Shown: positions 1-11,439 of the stretch, piece by piece
Numbering within the stretch: position 1 is the first letter of the stretch
How the letters are laid out: each line of letters begins with the position of its first letter
Source: Areca catechu
Lineage: Eukaryota; Streptophyta; Magnoliopsida; Arecales; Arecaceae
Assembly (NCBI GenBank): GCA_021397845.1
Contig: CM038050.1
Coordinates: 8,746,471-8,810,470 of the forward strand
DNA length: 64,000 nucleotides
Direction of reading: 5' to 3'
Program-made: the position numbers and the translations under genes
The notes under the pieces: generated by a model
What the model was told of the DNA's origin: nothing
Seen by the model: only the letters and a program-made list of their open reading frames with translations
Database searches by the model: none

Positions 1-457
1 ATTATGTTTACATAAAAAAAAGGGCCTAATATTGGAGAAGTTTCAAGTATTATGTCTTGTGATCTATATAATTTTAATTAATTAGAGATGAGCCATAGTA
101 TCTCTGGTTATGCTAAATTATATATTAAGTTTTCTTGGATCACATATAGAAAAATGTCATCAATTATAATTAATCATATTCAGATATAATAAATCTTATC
201 CTACAGAAATTTTTATTATATTTGTATGATTGATTAGGATGGAATAACAAATTATTTTTTTAATTTACCCACAGGATTAAAAAATATATATATTTTGATA
301 GTTCCATCATAAAGTTGTATATGAATAAAAAAAAAAAACTTAGCCCACAGGCAGTTTTATATTTTGTTGTTTGATTTATATTTAAAGTATAATTTACATG
401 TTTTACATTGGTAAAGCATGATATATGTTTGCCCCAAATTTTATGATATAAGCATGT
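1..457. other. AT-rich flank, no gene seen
   Basis: Very AT-rich sequence upstream of the copia gag. No coding signal is visible and no copy of the downstream 3' LTR could be matched here, so the 5' LTR of the neighbouring copia element is either lost, strongly diverged or outside the window. A pyrimidine-rich run ending in tatgcag near 475 looks like a splice acceptor, but this is not decisive. Confidence 0.5.
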
Positions 458-1227
458 ATGTTTAATTTTTTATGCAGTTATGCAATATGTAATTTTTTTG
501 ATATCAAATGTGATATTCCTGAACTAAGTGGTGATAATTATAAAGTTTGGAAGGAGATGATTCTTCTCCAATTAGGGTGGATGGACATTGATTACGCCAT
601 TCGAAAAGATGAACCAATTATACCTATTGATACTAGCACTTAGGCTCAAATTGCTCTATATAAACATTGGGAGCGATCTAATCGTCTCAATATGATGTTC
701 ATAAAGACAATTTTTTGGCTAATATTCGCTGTTAAATAGGAGAGTGTAATAATGTCAGGGATTTATTGAAGGCTATTGATGAACAATTTGAGTCTTCAGA
801 TAAAGCCCTAGCCAATACTCTAATAATAAAGTTATCATCAATAAAGCTCACCAGTGTTAGAGGTATGCATGACCACATCATGCATATGAGGGACATTGCG
901 GTTCAACTGAAGTCACTTGAAGTTGAGATGTCTGAATCTTTTCTTGTATACTTTATTCTGAATTCTCTTCCATAGTAATATGGACCTTTCAAAATCTCTT
1001 ATAATACATATAAAGAAAAATGGTCAATTAATAAACTTCTGACCATATGTGTTCAAGAGGAAGAGAGGCTGATTATGGAATTGGATGAAAGTGCACATAT
1101 GGCAATACAAGGGAAGAATAAATGACAAGCAAAATAAAAGAGAAAGGATAAAGTACTCGTCCAAGCTAACAATAAGGAGTCAAAGTGTTTCTTCTGTGAA
1201 AAGAAAGGGCACATGAAGAAGGACTGC
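458..1227 (+). pseudogene. copia gag remnant with CCHC zinc knuckle
   Basis: Frames at 458-643 and 766-975 carry the retro-copia gag pattern (GDNYKVWKEM, later the LTSVRGMHDHIMHMRD block). They end at a zinc knuckle CFFCEKKGHMKKDC (C-x2-C-x4-H-x4-C) at 1186-1227 that would bind genomic RNA during packaging. In-frame stops around 641, 739 and 973 and at least one frameshift break the reading frame, so no functional capsid protein can be made. Confidence 0.75.
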
Positions 1228-1299
1228 ATCAAATATAAAGCTTGGTTTGAAAAGAAAGGTAATCCAACCTTATTTGTTTATTATGAATCTAATATGGTT

Positions 1300-4200
1300 G
1301 ATGTTTATCATAATACTTGGAGGATTGATTCTGGTTCTACAATCGATATTTCGAACACCTTGCAGGGCTTTCACAGCCAAAGGAAGCCAATGGGCAGTGA
1401 GCGGTACATCTATTCAGGAAATCAGATGCGTTCACATATGGAGGCGATTGGAACATATAGATTAATTTTAACTTCTAGCTTCGTATTAAATTTAGAAAAT
1501 ATATTTTATATTCCAAGTTTCTCTAGAAATTTGATTTCAGTTTCAAGACTTGTACCTTTGGGATATTCTTTTAATTTCTCAAATACATCTTTTAATTTGT
1601 TTTATAAATATGATTGCATTGGGAATGGTACGATGTCTGATGGCCTTTTCTGAATTAATTTACAAGATAATGACTTTTATAATGCGATGCATGTCCATGG
1701 TAATGCTGGTATTAAATGATGTGTTATGAATGAAAGTTTTTCTAAATTGTGACACCAAAGATTATGACATATATCCATAAAAAGGATTAAACGATTAGTA
1801 AATGATGGAGTACTTAATACTGTAGATTTTATTGATTTTGATGCTTGTGTGGATTGCATAAAAGGAAAGCAAATCAACAAGACAAAGAAAGGTGCCAAGA
1901 GGAGTTTGGACATATTAGAGATCATGCATACAGATAATTGTAATCCATAAATAGACTCATATCGTCAGAAATACTTCATCTCTTTCATAAATGATTATTC
2001 ACGATACATATATCTCTACTTGCTTCATAACAAGAACGAAGCATTAGATATCTTTAAAGCTTTTAAGGCGGAAGTAGAGAAACAATGTAGGAAGCAAATT
2101 AAAGTCATGAGATCAGATAGAAGTGGAGAATATTATGGTAGATACATCAAGGATGGACAAGCACCTAGTCCATTTGCAAGGTTTCTTGAGGAGCATGGGA
2201 TAATTGCCTAACATACCATGCCTGGATCTCCAGATCAAAATGGTATAGCAGAAAGAAAAAAAAATTGAACATTATTGGATATGGTTCGGAGTATGCTTAG
2301 CAGCTCCAAGCTTTCTAAATTATTATGGTTTGAAGCTCTTAAAACGGCATAGTATATATTAAACCGAGTTCTAACCAAGGCTGTTCCAAAAATACTATTT
2401 GAACTGTTGAAAGGTTGGAAACTGAGTTTGTGAGATATATGCATTTGGGGATGCCCATTTGAAGTAAGAATTCACAACCCACAAGAAAAGAAACTAGATC
2501 TTAGGACTATAAGTGGGTATTTCGTTGGATATGTTGAAAAGTCCAAAGGATACAGGTTTTATTGCCCATCTCATAGCACTAGGATTGTTGAATAAGAAAT
2601 ATAAAATTTCTTGAAAATGACTTGATCAGTGAGAGTGATCAGTTTTGGAACTTAGTTTCTGAGAAGGATCATTATGATATTAAAACTCCTACTATTAGTG
2701 ATAGATTGATTATCATTTATAACATCTCTCAGGTTCAAATGGATGTTGACAACCAATCATTGCAGTAGCTGCTAATGATAATCTGGTAGATCTAATTGTT
2801 CAGCAATTGCAAGAAAATATTGAGCAACCAGTTGTGCAACATGCTTCTTAGAAGGATGTTGATACAATATTAAGAAGATCAACTAGAATGAAGAAATCAA
2901 CAGTCCTTAGTGATTACATTATGTATCTGCAAGAAGCTGGCTATAATGTTGGATCTATAAATGATCCTAAATTATTTTCACAAGCCATGAGTTGCAAAGA
3001 ATTTGTATCATGGTACAATGCCATAAAAGATGAGATGAATTCTATGGCTTTTAATGGAGTCTGGAATCTGAGTTGTCTAATGATGCAAAGGCCATTGGAT
3101 ATAAACGGGTCTTTAAAACTAAAAAGGATTCATTAGGCAACATTAAGAGATATAAAGCAAGACTCGTTGCCAAGAGATTCACTTAAAAGGAGGGAATTGA
3201 TTACACGAAGACTTCTTCTCTTGTATCTAAAAAGGATTCGTTTCGTGTCATTATAGCATTGGTCACCTTTTTTAATTTAGATTTACATCAAATGGATGTG
3301 AAAATTGCGTTTCTCATTAGAGATTTAGAGGATGAGGTTTATATAAAACAACCAGAAGGATTCTCCTCTAGTGATGGTGAGCATTTGGTATGCAAGCTCA
3401 AGAAATCCATATATGGATTGAAACAAACCTCCCATCAATGGTATTTAAAAATTTTATGAGATCATCTCTTCATTTGGTTTTGTAGAAAATTTCATGGATC
3501 AATGTATATATCATAAAGTTAGCGGGAGTAAATTTTGTTTCCTTATTATGTATGTGGATGATATTCTACTTGCAACCAATGATAAGGGATTGCTGTATGA
3601 GGTGAAGCAATTTCTCTTTAATAATTTTGATATGAAGGATATAGATGAGGCATCTTATGTTATTGGCATTAAGATCCATAGGGATAGATCTCAATGCATT
3701 CTGAGTCTATCTTAGGAAACCTATATCAATAAGATTTTAGAGAGGCTTCGGATGAAAGATTATTCACGGATTGCAACACCCATTATGAAGAGTGATAGAT
3801 TCAATTTGAATTAGTGCCCTAAAAATGAGCTTGAAAGGGAACAAATACAAAACATTCCATATGCTTCAGCTGTAGGAAGCCTTATGTATGCTCAGGTCTG
3901 CACAAGACCTAACATTGCTTATGTAGTTGGAATATTGAGAAGATATCAGAGTAATCCAGGTATAGACCATTAGAGAGTTGCAAAAAGGGTGATGAGGTAT
4001 CTAAAAGGGACCAAGGATTACATGCTTATGTATAAACAAACTGATAACCTGGAGGTAATTGGTTACTTCGATTCAAACTTTGCTGGATGTGTTGATTCAC
4101 GAAAATCAATATCTGTATATATTTTTATGTTTGCTGGCAGAGCTATGTCTTGGAGGAGTGCAAAGTAGACCATGATTGCTACTACTATGAAGGCTGAATT

Positions 4201-4500
4201 CGTTTCTTATTTTGAAGCTTCCTCACATGGTATACGGTAAAAAAGTTTCATTTCTGGGCTTAGAGTTGTGAATTCCATTTCTAAGCTATTAAAGATATAT
4301 TATGACATTTAGCTGCTGTTTTCTTGGCTAAAAATAATAAAAGTAGTAGTCGAAACAAACACATCGACATCAAGTATTTAGCCATAAAGGAACATGTTAA
4401 GGAGAACAAAGTGATCATTGAACATATTAGCATTGAATTGATGATTGCTAATCCTTTAACAAAAGGCATGCCATCAAGGAGTTTTAAGGATCATGTCGCA
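1300..4500 (+). pseudogene. copia pol remnant (PR-INT-RT-RNase H)
   Basis: Aspartic protease DSGST is near 1327. The integrase core shows FINDYSRYIYLYLL and MRSDRSGEYYGRY (1984-2150) followed by GSPDQNGIAERK. RT carries LHQMDVKIAFL (3280), KQPEGF (3348) and LIMYVDDILLATND (3542-3583). RNase H shows RAMSWRSAK and the EFVSYFEASSHG block (4139-4230). The gene is split by many in-frame stops, several at positions where copia proteins normally have Gln: TAA 2209, TAA 3184, TAG 3713, TAG 3812 and TAG 4166. It is a silenced, mutated polyprotein. Confidence 0.82.
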
Positions 4501-4810
4501 TGAATGGGACTTGGTTCCATTATGTGATTTTGATATATGGACTTTCATCATTTATAATGAAACTCTTATTCGGTGTATTATTTTTTTCATTTCTGTATAC
4601 ACATTTTATTTTTGAGAATAACAATAATTGTTGGATCCATAATAAACATAGAATTTATTCATTAAGTTATTATAAGCTAGCATTAAAGAAATAAAGTACA
4701 TAGTGATATATGGAAGATAATACTCGTTTTTAAAGGACCTATCCACATGATTCTTGCATTTTGTTTCTTAAAGAAGAAGGATTTGTGGATATGATTATAG
4801 TATATACAGA

Positions 4811-5237
4811 CCAAGTGGGAGAATGTGGATATTGTTTTCCCATATCACTAGATATGTGGTTATTTGGAGATAACGATGAATTTTTAATCGGTTAAACCAC
4901 GTACCATAAAATATAATAACCACTCCGGATATGGTCCGTTATATCTCTCATGAAATCAAATTAGAAAAATGCACTCATTCATCTCTATCATATATAGTCA
5001 CATTTTGATGGGAGATGTGGGTATATATTTACGAGCACATATAGGGTCCCTAAGCTCAACAATTCTTAAGGAAACATATCATCAAGTGAGATTGCTAGAG
5101 TTTAGAAGAGACCTTTATGGAAATCGAGTTTTAAGTACAAATAGCTGGAGGTCAGTATTATTTCATACTTATAATTTTTTTTTTTATTGTATAGTTAATT
5201 AATAAGCATATTTCTGGGCATCATGAAATTTCTAACA
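4811..5237 (+). repeat. Polypurine tract and probable copia 3' LTR
   Basis: The motif ccaagtgggagaa is the usual copia polypurine tract, followed at 4824 by tgtggatattg, a typical LTR start. The segment runs to about 5237 (ttctaaca), giving an LTR of roughly 410 bp. A splice-donor-like gaggtcagt lies near 5150. The 3' boundary is set only by the terminal CA and is uncertain because no partner LTR is visible. Confidence 0.55.
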
Positions 5238-5466
5238 CCCAACACCCTCAAGTCCAAATTCTATGGGAGGTTGTTCTCTTCCTACAAATTAATAGGCCTA
5301 GAAGCCAGGATTTAAGACTGAGATCTTGGCGGATGCTTAGAAGATACGGGCGCCAACAGTTCTGATTCTTACAGGAATATCTAAACGTGCTTTTCAGATC
5401 CAAGATGAGGCCGTGGACGAACTTGTTGGGGTAGTTGGTGGTGCAGATATGAGGAGACAGTGGAGA

Positions 5467-5890
5467 GCAATGCTGCAGCTGGGACAATGGAGGAGATGGA
5501 GAAGGTGAATAGGAGGGATAAAAAGTTTGGATTTTTTTTATTTTTTTTGATGATTTGGGTGGCAGCATTGAGCAATGCTGCAGCTGGGACAACGGAGGAG
5601 ATGGAGAAGGTGAAGAGGAGGGATAAAAAGTTTGGATTTTTTTTTTTTTTGATGATTTGGGTGGCAGCATTGAGCAATGCTGCAGCTGGGACAATGGAGG
5701 AGATGGAGAAGGTGAAGAGGAGGGATAAAAAGTTTGGATTTTTTTTTTTTTTTTTGATGATTTGGGTGGCAGCATTGAGCAATGCTGCAGCTGGGACAAT
5801 GGAGGAGATGGAGAAGGTGAGGAGGAGGGATAAAAAGTTTGGATTTTTTTTTTTTTTTGATGATTTGGGAGGCAGCAATGCTGCCACCCA
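5467..5890. repeat. Four-copy ~105-bp tandem repeat with poly(T) tracts
   Basis: Units begin with gcaatgctgcagctggga at 5467, 5572, 5674 and 5779, with a partial fifth copy at 5875, so the periods are 105, 102, 105 and 96 bp. Each unit holds a GA-rich stretch, gataaaaagtttgga, a poly(T) of 8-17 bases and tgatttgggtggcagca. On the minus strand the poly(T) is poly(A), matching the orientation of the LINE remnant just to the right. Period lengths divisible by three keep several frames open on both strands; these are not treated as genes. Confidence 0.9.
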
Positions 5891-6299
5891 GCTTTGATTA
5901 ACAATGAAAGAAAAATTTACAGAGCTAGTTGGCAAGGAAAAAATTGCTGACCAACAGAAAAAAAAAGGACAATAGAAGAAAAACGACAACAAATAGGCTG
6001 TTATAGGGAGGTTTCAGCGACAACAAGCAATCAGCTAGCCTTGGAGGAGAAAAGATTCAAAATGCAAATTTCTGAATGGTCACTGGTTTAAAGAAAACTG
6101 CCAAATATCTTTTACTTCCCATTTTCCCGTCTTGTTTAGTATTTGAATTCCAAACTGAAGATGAGCTGATAGCAAATTTGGAAGGATTCTAATTTTGGAC
6201 CATATTCAAGCAAAGGAAGGCAATAGCTTGGAGTCGCGGATGGATGACCAATCATTGAAGTGCTGAAGTCCCTCGGATGCCATTGAATAGCTCTTCCGA

Positions 6300-6553
6300 A
6301 GAAAAATTCTCATGTTTCTTTCCTTCCAGCATGACCAAAAACTATGGCATCAAGTAACATGATCGGTACCACAGTCTGTGCTTGGTTTGAAAATTTTCTT
6401 ATTCTCCAGTTCATGCACAGAAGTTCAAAGTTAGTGCTCTGATGAAGAATGCCTAAATGCAGAGCAGAGCGCTTTCCAAATGGAAGAGAGGAGGATGCAG
6501 TCAGAGATTAGGTGGTCGACGATTTCTGATGAGTGTGGACAGAAGATACAGCC
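6300..6553 (-). pseudogene. LINE non-LTR retrotransposon 3' remnant (zf-RVT)
   Basis: On the minus strand the sequence reads CIFCPHSSEIVDHLI, then SSIWKALCS, and further on FWSCWKERNMRIF. This is the zinc-binding zf-RVT block found at the C-terminus of plant LINE reverse transcriptases: C-x2-C, a following H, IWKAL, WKERNxRIF. At least one stop lies between the two blocks. Continuing 3' on the minus strand one reaches the poly(A)-bearing tandem repeat at 5890-5467, probably this element's tail. The upstream RT and endonuclease are not recognised nearby. Confidence 0.65.
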
Positions 6554-7499
6554 ACCCTACTACTTCCCTAGCTACTAGTTTCTTCTCAATTACATCTATT
6601 GTATTTAACCTTTTTCCAGCATAACCAAAAAGAAAAACATAAATTTGTTTCTATCTAGGTGCTCGAGAACTCCACGGTGAGGCAGCGAATTGACATATGA
6701 TCCCCCTTGCGTGCAGAAAGAGGCAAAAACGTACAGTAGAGAAGGCCGCCTTATTGTCCATCTTTAGACTTACCGAGTTCAACAATGCATTTAGATAGTT
6801 GAGTTGAGTTTGGATGTCCCGGCCCGGCCTAGAGAGTAGTATGACCTTGCATGTTCTTGGTCTTGAATTGGAAATAGCCAATTGTCACGGCATAAATCGC
6901 CATGCCTTTCTTCCTATAAATAATAAAAAAAAGGAAATTCGAAGTAAATCTATTACATCCCGAATTCAGTACCTGGATCGGCTACGCGACGCACAACCCT
7001 AGACATCATGCCAGGCCTATCCTTCAATTCAATATCCAAGCAGCGGTAAATAACAAAATTTACTAATTATCTATTATTCCTATAATTTTTTTATAAAGGT
7101 TAACGGGTAAATAAAATTTAACTAAAATTTAAGAAAAAATCATAAACTAAGGATTAACACCTAAATCCTAGCTTCTCACGACTTATTCTAAAGTCCAATT
7201 GATCTTTCGAATATGTAATAAAGATATAGAAAAACAGGGGGTGAGCTATATAGACTTGGTAAGTTATCATCACCTCTAATATATATGCATAAATATCATA
7301 ACAATAAATTACAAACATACATAAATCACACATCACAGAACAACCAGCTTATTACAAAATAAAATGCAATATCACATTATATGTACACTCAATTACAAAT
7401 GACACAACTATAGATGACCAACCATTTATTTTACTCTCCTAGTCTCTTTGACTATGATCACAATCGGCCCGTGGCTAGTCTCGAAAGAGAATAGAATCC

Positions 7500-7730
7500 T
7501 GACTACACAACCGAAATCGGTAATGTATCAGTGATTGCCCCACTGGAGGTCTGGAAGGAAACTAACTCTGATATCACATGAGAAAACATGCATCCTCAAC
7601 ATGTGCCAGCAACTGCCATGCATGGCTAAAAACAAAAGGTAACTAGCTCCTGACTATACGTACCGTAGATCGGTCATGTACCAGTGATCATCCCAATGGA
7701 GGCCCAGAAAGAGACTAGGTTCTCGTGTGA
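7500..7730. repeat. Diverged two-copy repeat (~150-bp period)
   Basis: The block from 7500 (gactacacaaccgaaatcgg, then tatcagtgattgcccc, then actggaggtctgg) reappears at about 7651 as gactatacgtaccgtagatcgg, then taccagtgatcatccc, then aatggaggcccag. The second copy is clearly diverged. It looks like an old internal duplication of a repetitive element, probably LTR-derived. Confidence 0.55.
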
Positions 7731-8119
7731 TCATTGTCAGACTATAGAAACACCAACACCTATGATAATGAATGCAATCCAATACAGATTAAACTATATC
7801 GCACATATTTAATATTGCACAACAATCATAATATATTTAGCATGTAATACTAGATATTAAGATAACTTACTTGAAACTGATTCTATTATGAACATGCGAC
7901 TCAACCCTAGATCCTTCTTATACTTCCATACTGATGAAGGCTCTGATAAAAATAAGTTAAATAATTAACACTGGATCCAAAAATAAGATAAAATATTCTT
8001 CGATCCGGTCTAGGATTAGGCTCGATCTAGATATTAATTTAGATCCAGTTGATAGGAATCAGATTAATCAATAAAAAAATAATTTAAATATACAAATTAA
8101 TTTCACAAAATTTATTTAT

Positions 8120-8340
8120 TTATTTATTCTTTTTTCTTCTCTCTCCTCTCTCTCCTCATCTTCTCTCTCCCTTCCTCTCTCTCTCTCTTTTCTCTCTCCT
8201 TTTTCTTTCTCTTCTTTATCTCTTCTCATTTTTTTTATTCTTTATTATTTTTTCTTTTCTTCTTTTTCTTCCTTTTCTTTTTTATCTTTTCCTTTTTTCT
8301 CTTTTTTTTCTTTCCTTCTTCCTTCTCTCCTTCCTTGGCT
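8120..8340. repeat. CT-rich low-complexity tract
   Basis: Nearly pure pyrimidine on the plus strand: repeats of ctctct, tttctt and ttcctt over about 200 bases. No structure beyond low complexity. Confidence 0.85.
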
Positions 8341-9355
8341 CGGCCGAACCGGCCTCCTTTGCTCTAGTGAATTGGAGGAGAATGGCGGTCCACCGAAGGC
8401 TTCCTAGACAGAGCAGAGATAGGGATTGGCCGGTGTATCCATGGCCGTCCTGTCCATGGGTACCAACCGGAAGAGGAACGAGCAAAAATCCATCCTATGT
8501 AGCCTATTAACCAAAACAATCTAGAGTTTAGGAAGAGGACTTACCGACGATGATACAAGAGCGATCAGCCACCGGAGGAGGAAGGAGATTGGTGGAAAAT
8601 CTCAGTGATAAGGGGTTTTTAAGGAGGAAAAACGATGAAATTTTTCTCGCCATACGGGGAGGAACCTCGACCGACCGAACTTCCTATCCCTCCATGACTC
8701 TCTACTGGGTTGAATCCAACTCCCCGACGCCCCTCCCTTCGCATTTTCCGATGGTTTTGATGGTCGGATAAACAGGGGCTCCATCCCTTGTTTTCCTTTT
8801 TTTTTTTTCTCAGTTTCGAACTAAAGTCGGCAAGGGCTGCCTACATTAGCCCAAAGCGGCCCGTCAAGCTGGGCTTCAGAAAATCTCTTGAGTTCCAAGA
8901 GATACTCCTCTCCTCCTCTTCCTCTCTCTATCTATTCTTGGAATCATAGCTGACTTGCGTATCGAAGAGTCTCCACAAGAAAATTTAATTTCCTGTCAAG
9001 GAATTTTGCAAGTTCGGCTTTAGCATCTCAAAAGCAGGCTCTAGCACCACCTGGTCTCAAGCCAAGAACCCCTCATCTCGGCCTCTACAGAAGAGCTCAA
9101 GCCAAACTCAATTTTGGCTAGGGTTTTGCAGCAACTAGTTCAAATCCAAAATGCTGGGAGAGTGTCAACAATGTCGCGCCACAAGCTGGAACATCTCCTT
9201 ATAAGTTATAATCCTCCAACTTGCCGATAATTTTACTTTCCTATATATGATAGGCTAGCTGAATTTGATTTTCCAAGGACCCTTATCTCCAAAGAGATAC
9301 CTCCACCCGATTTAACCATGGTTGAATTGACTAAGGTCTTTCATGCCAAGTCTAC

Positions 9356-9359
<4 letters not shown>

Positions 9360-9404
<45 letters not shown>

Positions 9405-10440
9405 GCGAAGAAAGGAGCTAAAAGCACAGATTGAAGAAAAGGAAAGTGTTTACAGTACCGGCACAGCCGCACAAAAGAAACCCAAATATGGTACCGGAAT
9501 TATACAAAACATAGAACGCAGATAACAAAAATAATGTATGTAAGAAGTGCAAGGCCCATATGACATCTATTTCTGAGGTCGCAGCATTGAAGGATAATGC
9601 AGACACGACTCCCAATGACGCCGAAACCCATATGGCAACTGTTGATGAAACTGCAGTAGCAATGAAGGGTACCATCGGTATAAGAACATAGTAACAGCAT
9701 GATACGGTACTGATTAGAGATGCAATATGAGTACTTCAGAAGGCGTATTTCCTGGGATGAAAAGAAAGGTGACATGCAGTATGAAATTCAGGAGTTATTT
9801 TTCGGGACTCGTGATGTTTGGATGAGTGAGAGGCCAGGATCCTTCTCCTTACTATTATGACCCGCTGGTATCTTGATGATGTCGTGTTGATGTATCCATT
9901 CTTGAACGAAGAAAGGCCGTAAAAACTTAAGTACCTTGAATCGAATATTTTCCGATATGATGGGAGCCCGCGGGATAGCTACACCAAAATTATCCATCGT
10001 ATCTTTTTTTTTATATAAATTGGAGAAGACATGCAACTGCTCGTGTTGAATAGCCATCTGAATGTCAAAGTGGAAGAACAGACTGGGTAGTGGAAAACAG
10101 AGTCATGCGGAACAAGTAGCTCGTGAGAAGATGATGAAGTGCTTCCTGTGCAATAAGAAAAATAAAGTGATATAAAACAACCGAGCCAACAAGATAAATA
10201 AGCGCAAGTATGGTGCAAAGCACCGCAGTGTCTTCGATGGGAAAAAATCGAAAATGTAGCAGAGAGTGATGAACTGAATGATGAGATGCTGAACCGATAA
10301 ACTGAGAAAACTGTGAGAGCGAACAGCCCATTCAGTAATCCTGTAAGGAGAATTAAGGATTACACCACCACGAAACGGTTGAAGCTTGACCAACACTGCA
10401 ACACAGGCCTTCCCCAAAAAAGATGCCATCAAAATCCATT
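9360..10440 (-). mobile_element. Retroposed segment with 44-base poly(T) (poly(A) on minus)
   Basis: A pure poly(T) at 9360-9403 abuts about 1 kb of unique-looking sequence. Read on the minus strand this is a body of about 1 kb ending in a poly(A) tail, the signature of a LINE fragment or processed transcript. Overlapping minus-strand frames (9788-10057, 9979-10218, 10065-10331, 10103-10432) shift into one another, as in a decayed coding sequence, but none resembles a family known to me. The 5' end and a target-site duplication were not found. Confidence 0.45.
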
Positions 10441-11167
10441 ATTGGGTGTACAAAATATTTTTTTCTTTTATTTTTTTATAAAATAATATAAAGAAATACC
10501 ATAGCTAAGTCCTTGGGAAACATGATCGACACGCAAAACTCCAGGCGTCCGTTACTCATGTTTGGATGCGTGGACCCTTAGATCGCATGCATCAAAGTTA
10601 TACAAGCAACGTCCCTCCACTAATGATGGTAGTTGGACTTTGGATCGTATGCATCCAATTGGGCTTTTGGTTGTGCTAGTGTAAAAGAAATAACCAAATA
10701 TAATTGAATGGTACAAAAATTATATAAATATCATTTTTTAATATATATTTAATGATTTTATTTTTTATTAAAAATTATTAATAATAAAAATATATTTTTT
10801 TATGAAAAAGTTGCGATACTATTAATTTGAATTATAACATTTCATAATTTGAATTATGATATTTGGATGAACAAAATACCTGTAACCTTTATATATAAAC
10901 TAAAGTTTTTTTAATAATATAAATATTTCTCGATTTTATGATATCTTATAAATATAATATTTTTATAGATAGGACTATTAAATATCATAATTTAATTATA
11001 TAATATAATATTTTTTTATTAAAAAAAACTTTTTAGTAATTAAAATTTTTTATAAAAAAATATGCGATCCAACTAAATTGTATGATATATTTTTTGTTCA
11101 CGTAATGGTGTATAAAGACTTTCTTATCCATCCTAATACAAGGGGAAGAAGCCATGCTCGTTCGAGC
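10441..11167. other. AT-rich upstream region of the P58IPK-like gene
   Basis: Mostly A/T runs (10680-11080) with no coding signal. A short repeated motif (gatcgcatgcatc near 10582, gatcgtatgcatcc near 10646) is visible. From about 11090 base composition rises toward the promoter of the downstream gene. Confidence 0.5.
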
Positions 11168-11175
11168 CCAATCAA

Positions 11176-11194
11176 CGTGGCGCATGGTCATTGG
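11176..11194 (-). promoter_or_regulatory. ER-stress response element (ERSE, CCAAT-N9-CCACG)
   Basis: The plus strand reads CGTGG-CGCATGGTC-ATTGG. Its reverse complement is CCAAT, nine bases, CCACG, a perfect match to the ERSE consensus bound by NF-Y together with an ER-stress bZIP factor. It lies 246 bp upstream of the ATG of the P58IPK-like co-chaperone, a family known to be induced by the unfolded protein response. A bZIP-type core GACGTGTC follows at 11202-11209. No clear TATA box lies between this site and the start codon. Confidence 0.75.
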
Positions 11195-11439
11195 TTTCCG
11201 CGACGTGTCTCTTGAAAACATGAAGCGCTAACGAGGCGTTTACGATTTACATGCTTCCCCCTCCGATTCCAGATTCGATCAAGAACCTAAAGCAAAGGGA
11301 AAAAGGAAAAGGAAAAAAGAAAAATTGAAAGCCCCAAACGGGAATCCCCGGAAAGGCTACGGTGGGGTCTTCTGAATAGATTGGGGATCTGGATTTGGGG
11401 CTTTCTTCTTCTCTTCGCTTTGGATTCGGGAAGGAAAAG

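Larger units (their letters stand above)
458..5237 (+). mobile_element. Degenerate Ty1/copia LTR retrotransposon
   Basis: The order gag, protease, integrase, reverse transcriptase, RNase H, polypurine tract and LTR-like end is that of Ty1/copia. Visible landmarks are a zinc knuckle at 1186-1227, a protease motif WRIDSGSTIDIS near 1318, integrase motifs at 1930-2260, YVDD at 3551-3562 and an RNase H region at 4000-4480. A purine-rich PPT (4811-4823) precedes TGTGGATATTG, the likely 3' LTR start. Every frame is broken by stops and small shifts, so the element is dead. No 5' LTR, primer-binding site or target-site duplication was identified. Confidence 0.85.
6570..9359. other. Intergenic repeat-like DNA, no gene recognised
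   Basis: About 2.8 kb without a supported gene. It holds AT-rich sequence (7000-7440), a diverged two-copy repeat (7500-7730), a CT-rich run (8120-8340), and 8340-9350 of mixed composition whose short frames match no family known to me. The style suggests decayed LTR-element sequence, but no LTR pair or coding domain could be fixed. Confidence 0.4.

Noticed and set aside
5248..5992. Long ORFs across the tandem repeat (Pro/Ser-rich on minus, Gly/Glu-rich on plus)
   Set aside because: They exist only because the repeat unit length is a multiple of three; the residues are poly-Lys and low complexity, and different frames are equally open.
8550..8784. Overlapping ORFs near 8.6 kb on both strands
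   Set aside because: Short, no domain, and lying in repeat-like intergenic sequence.
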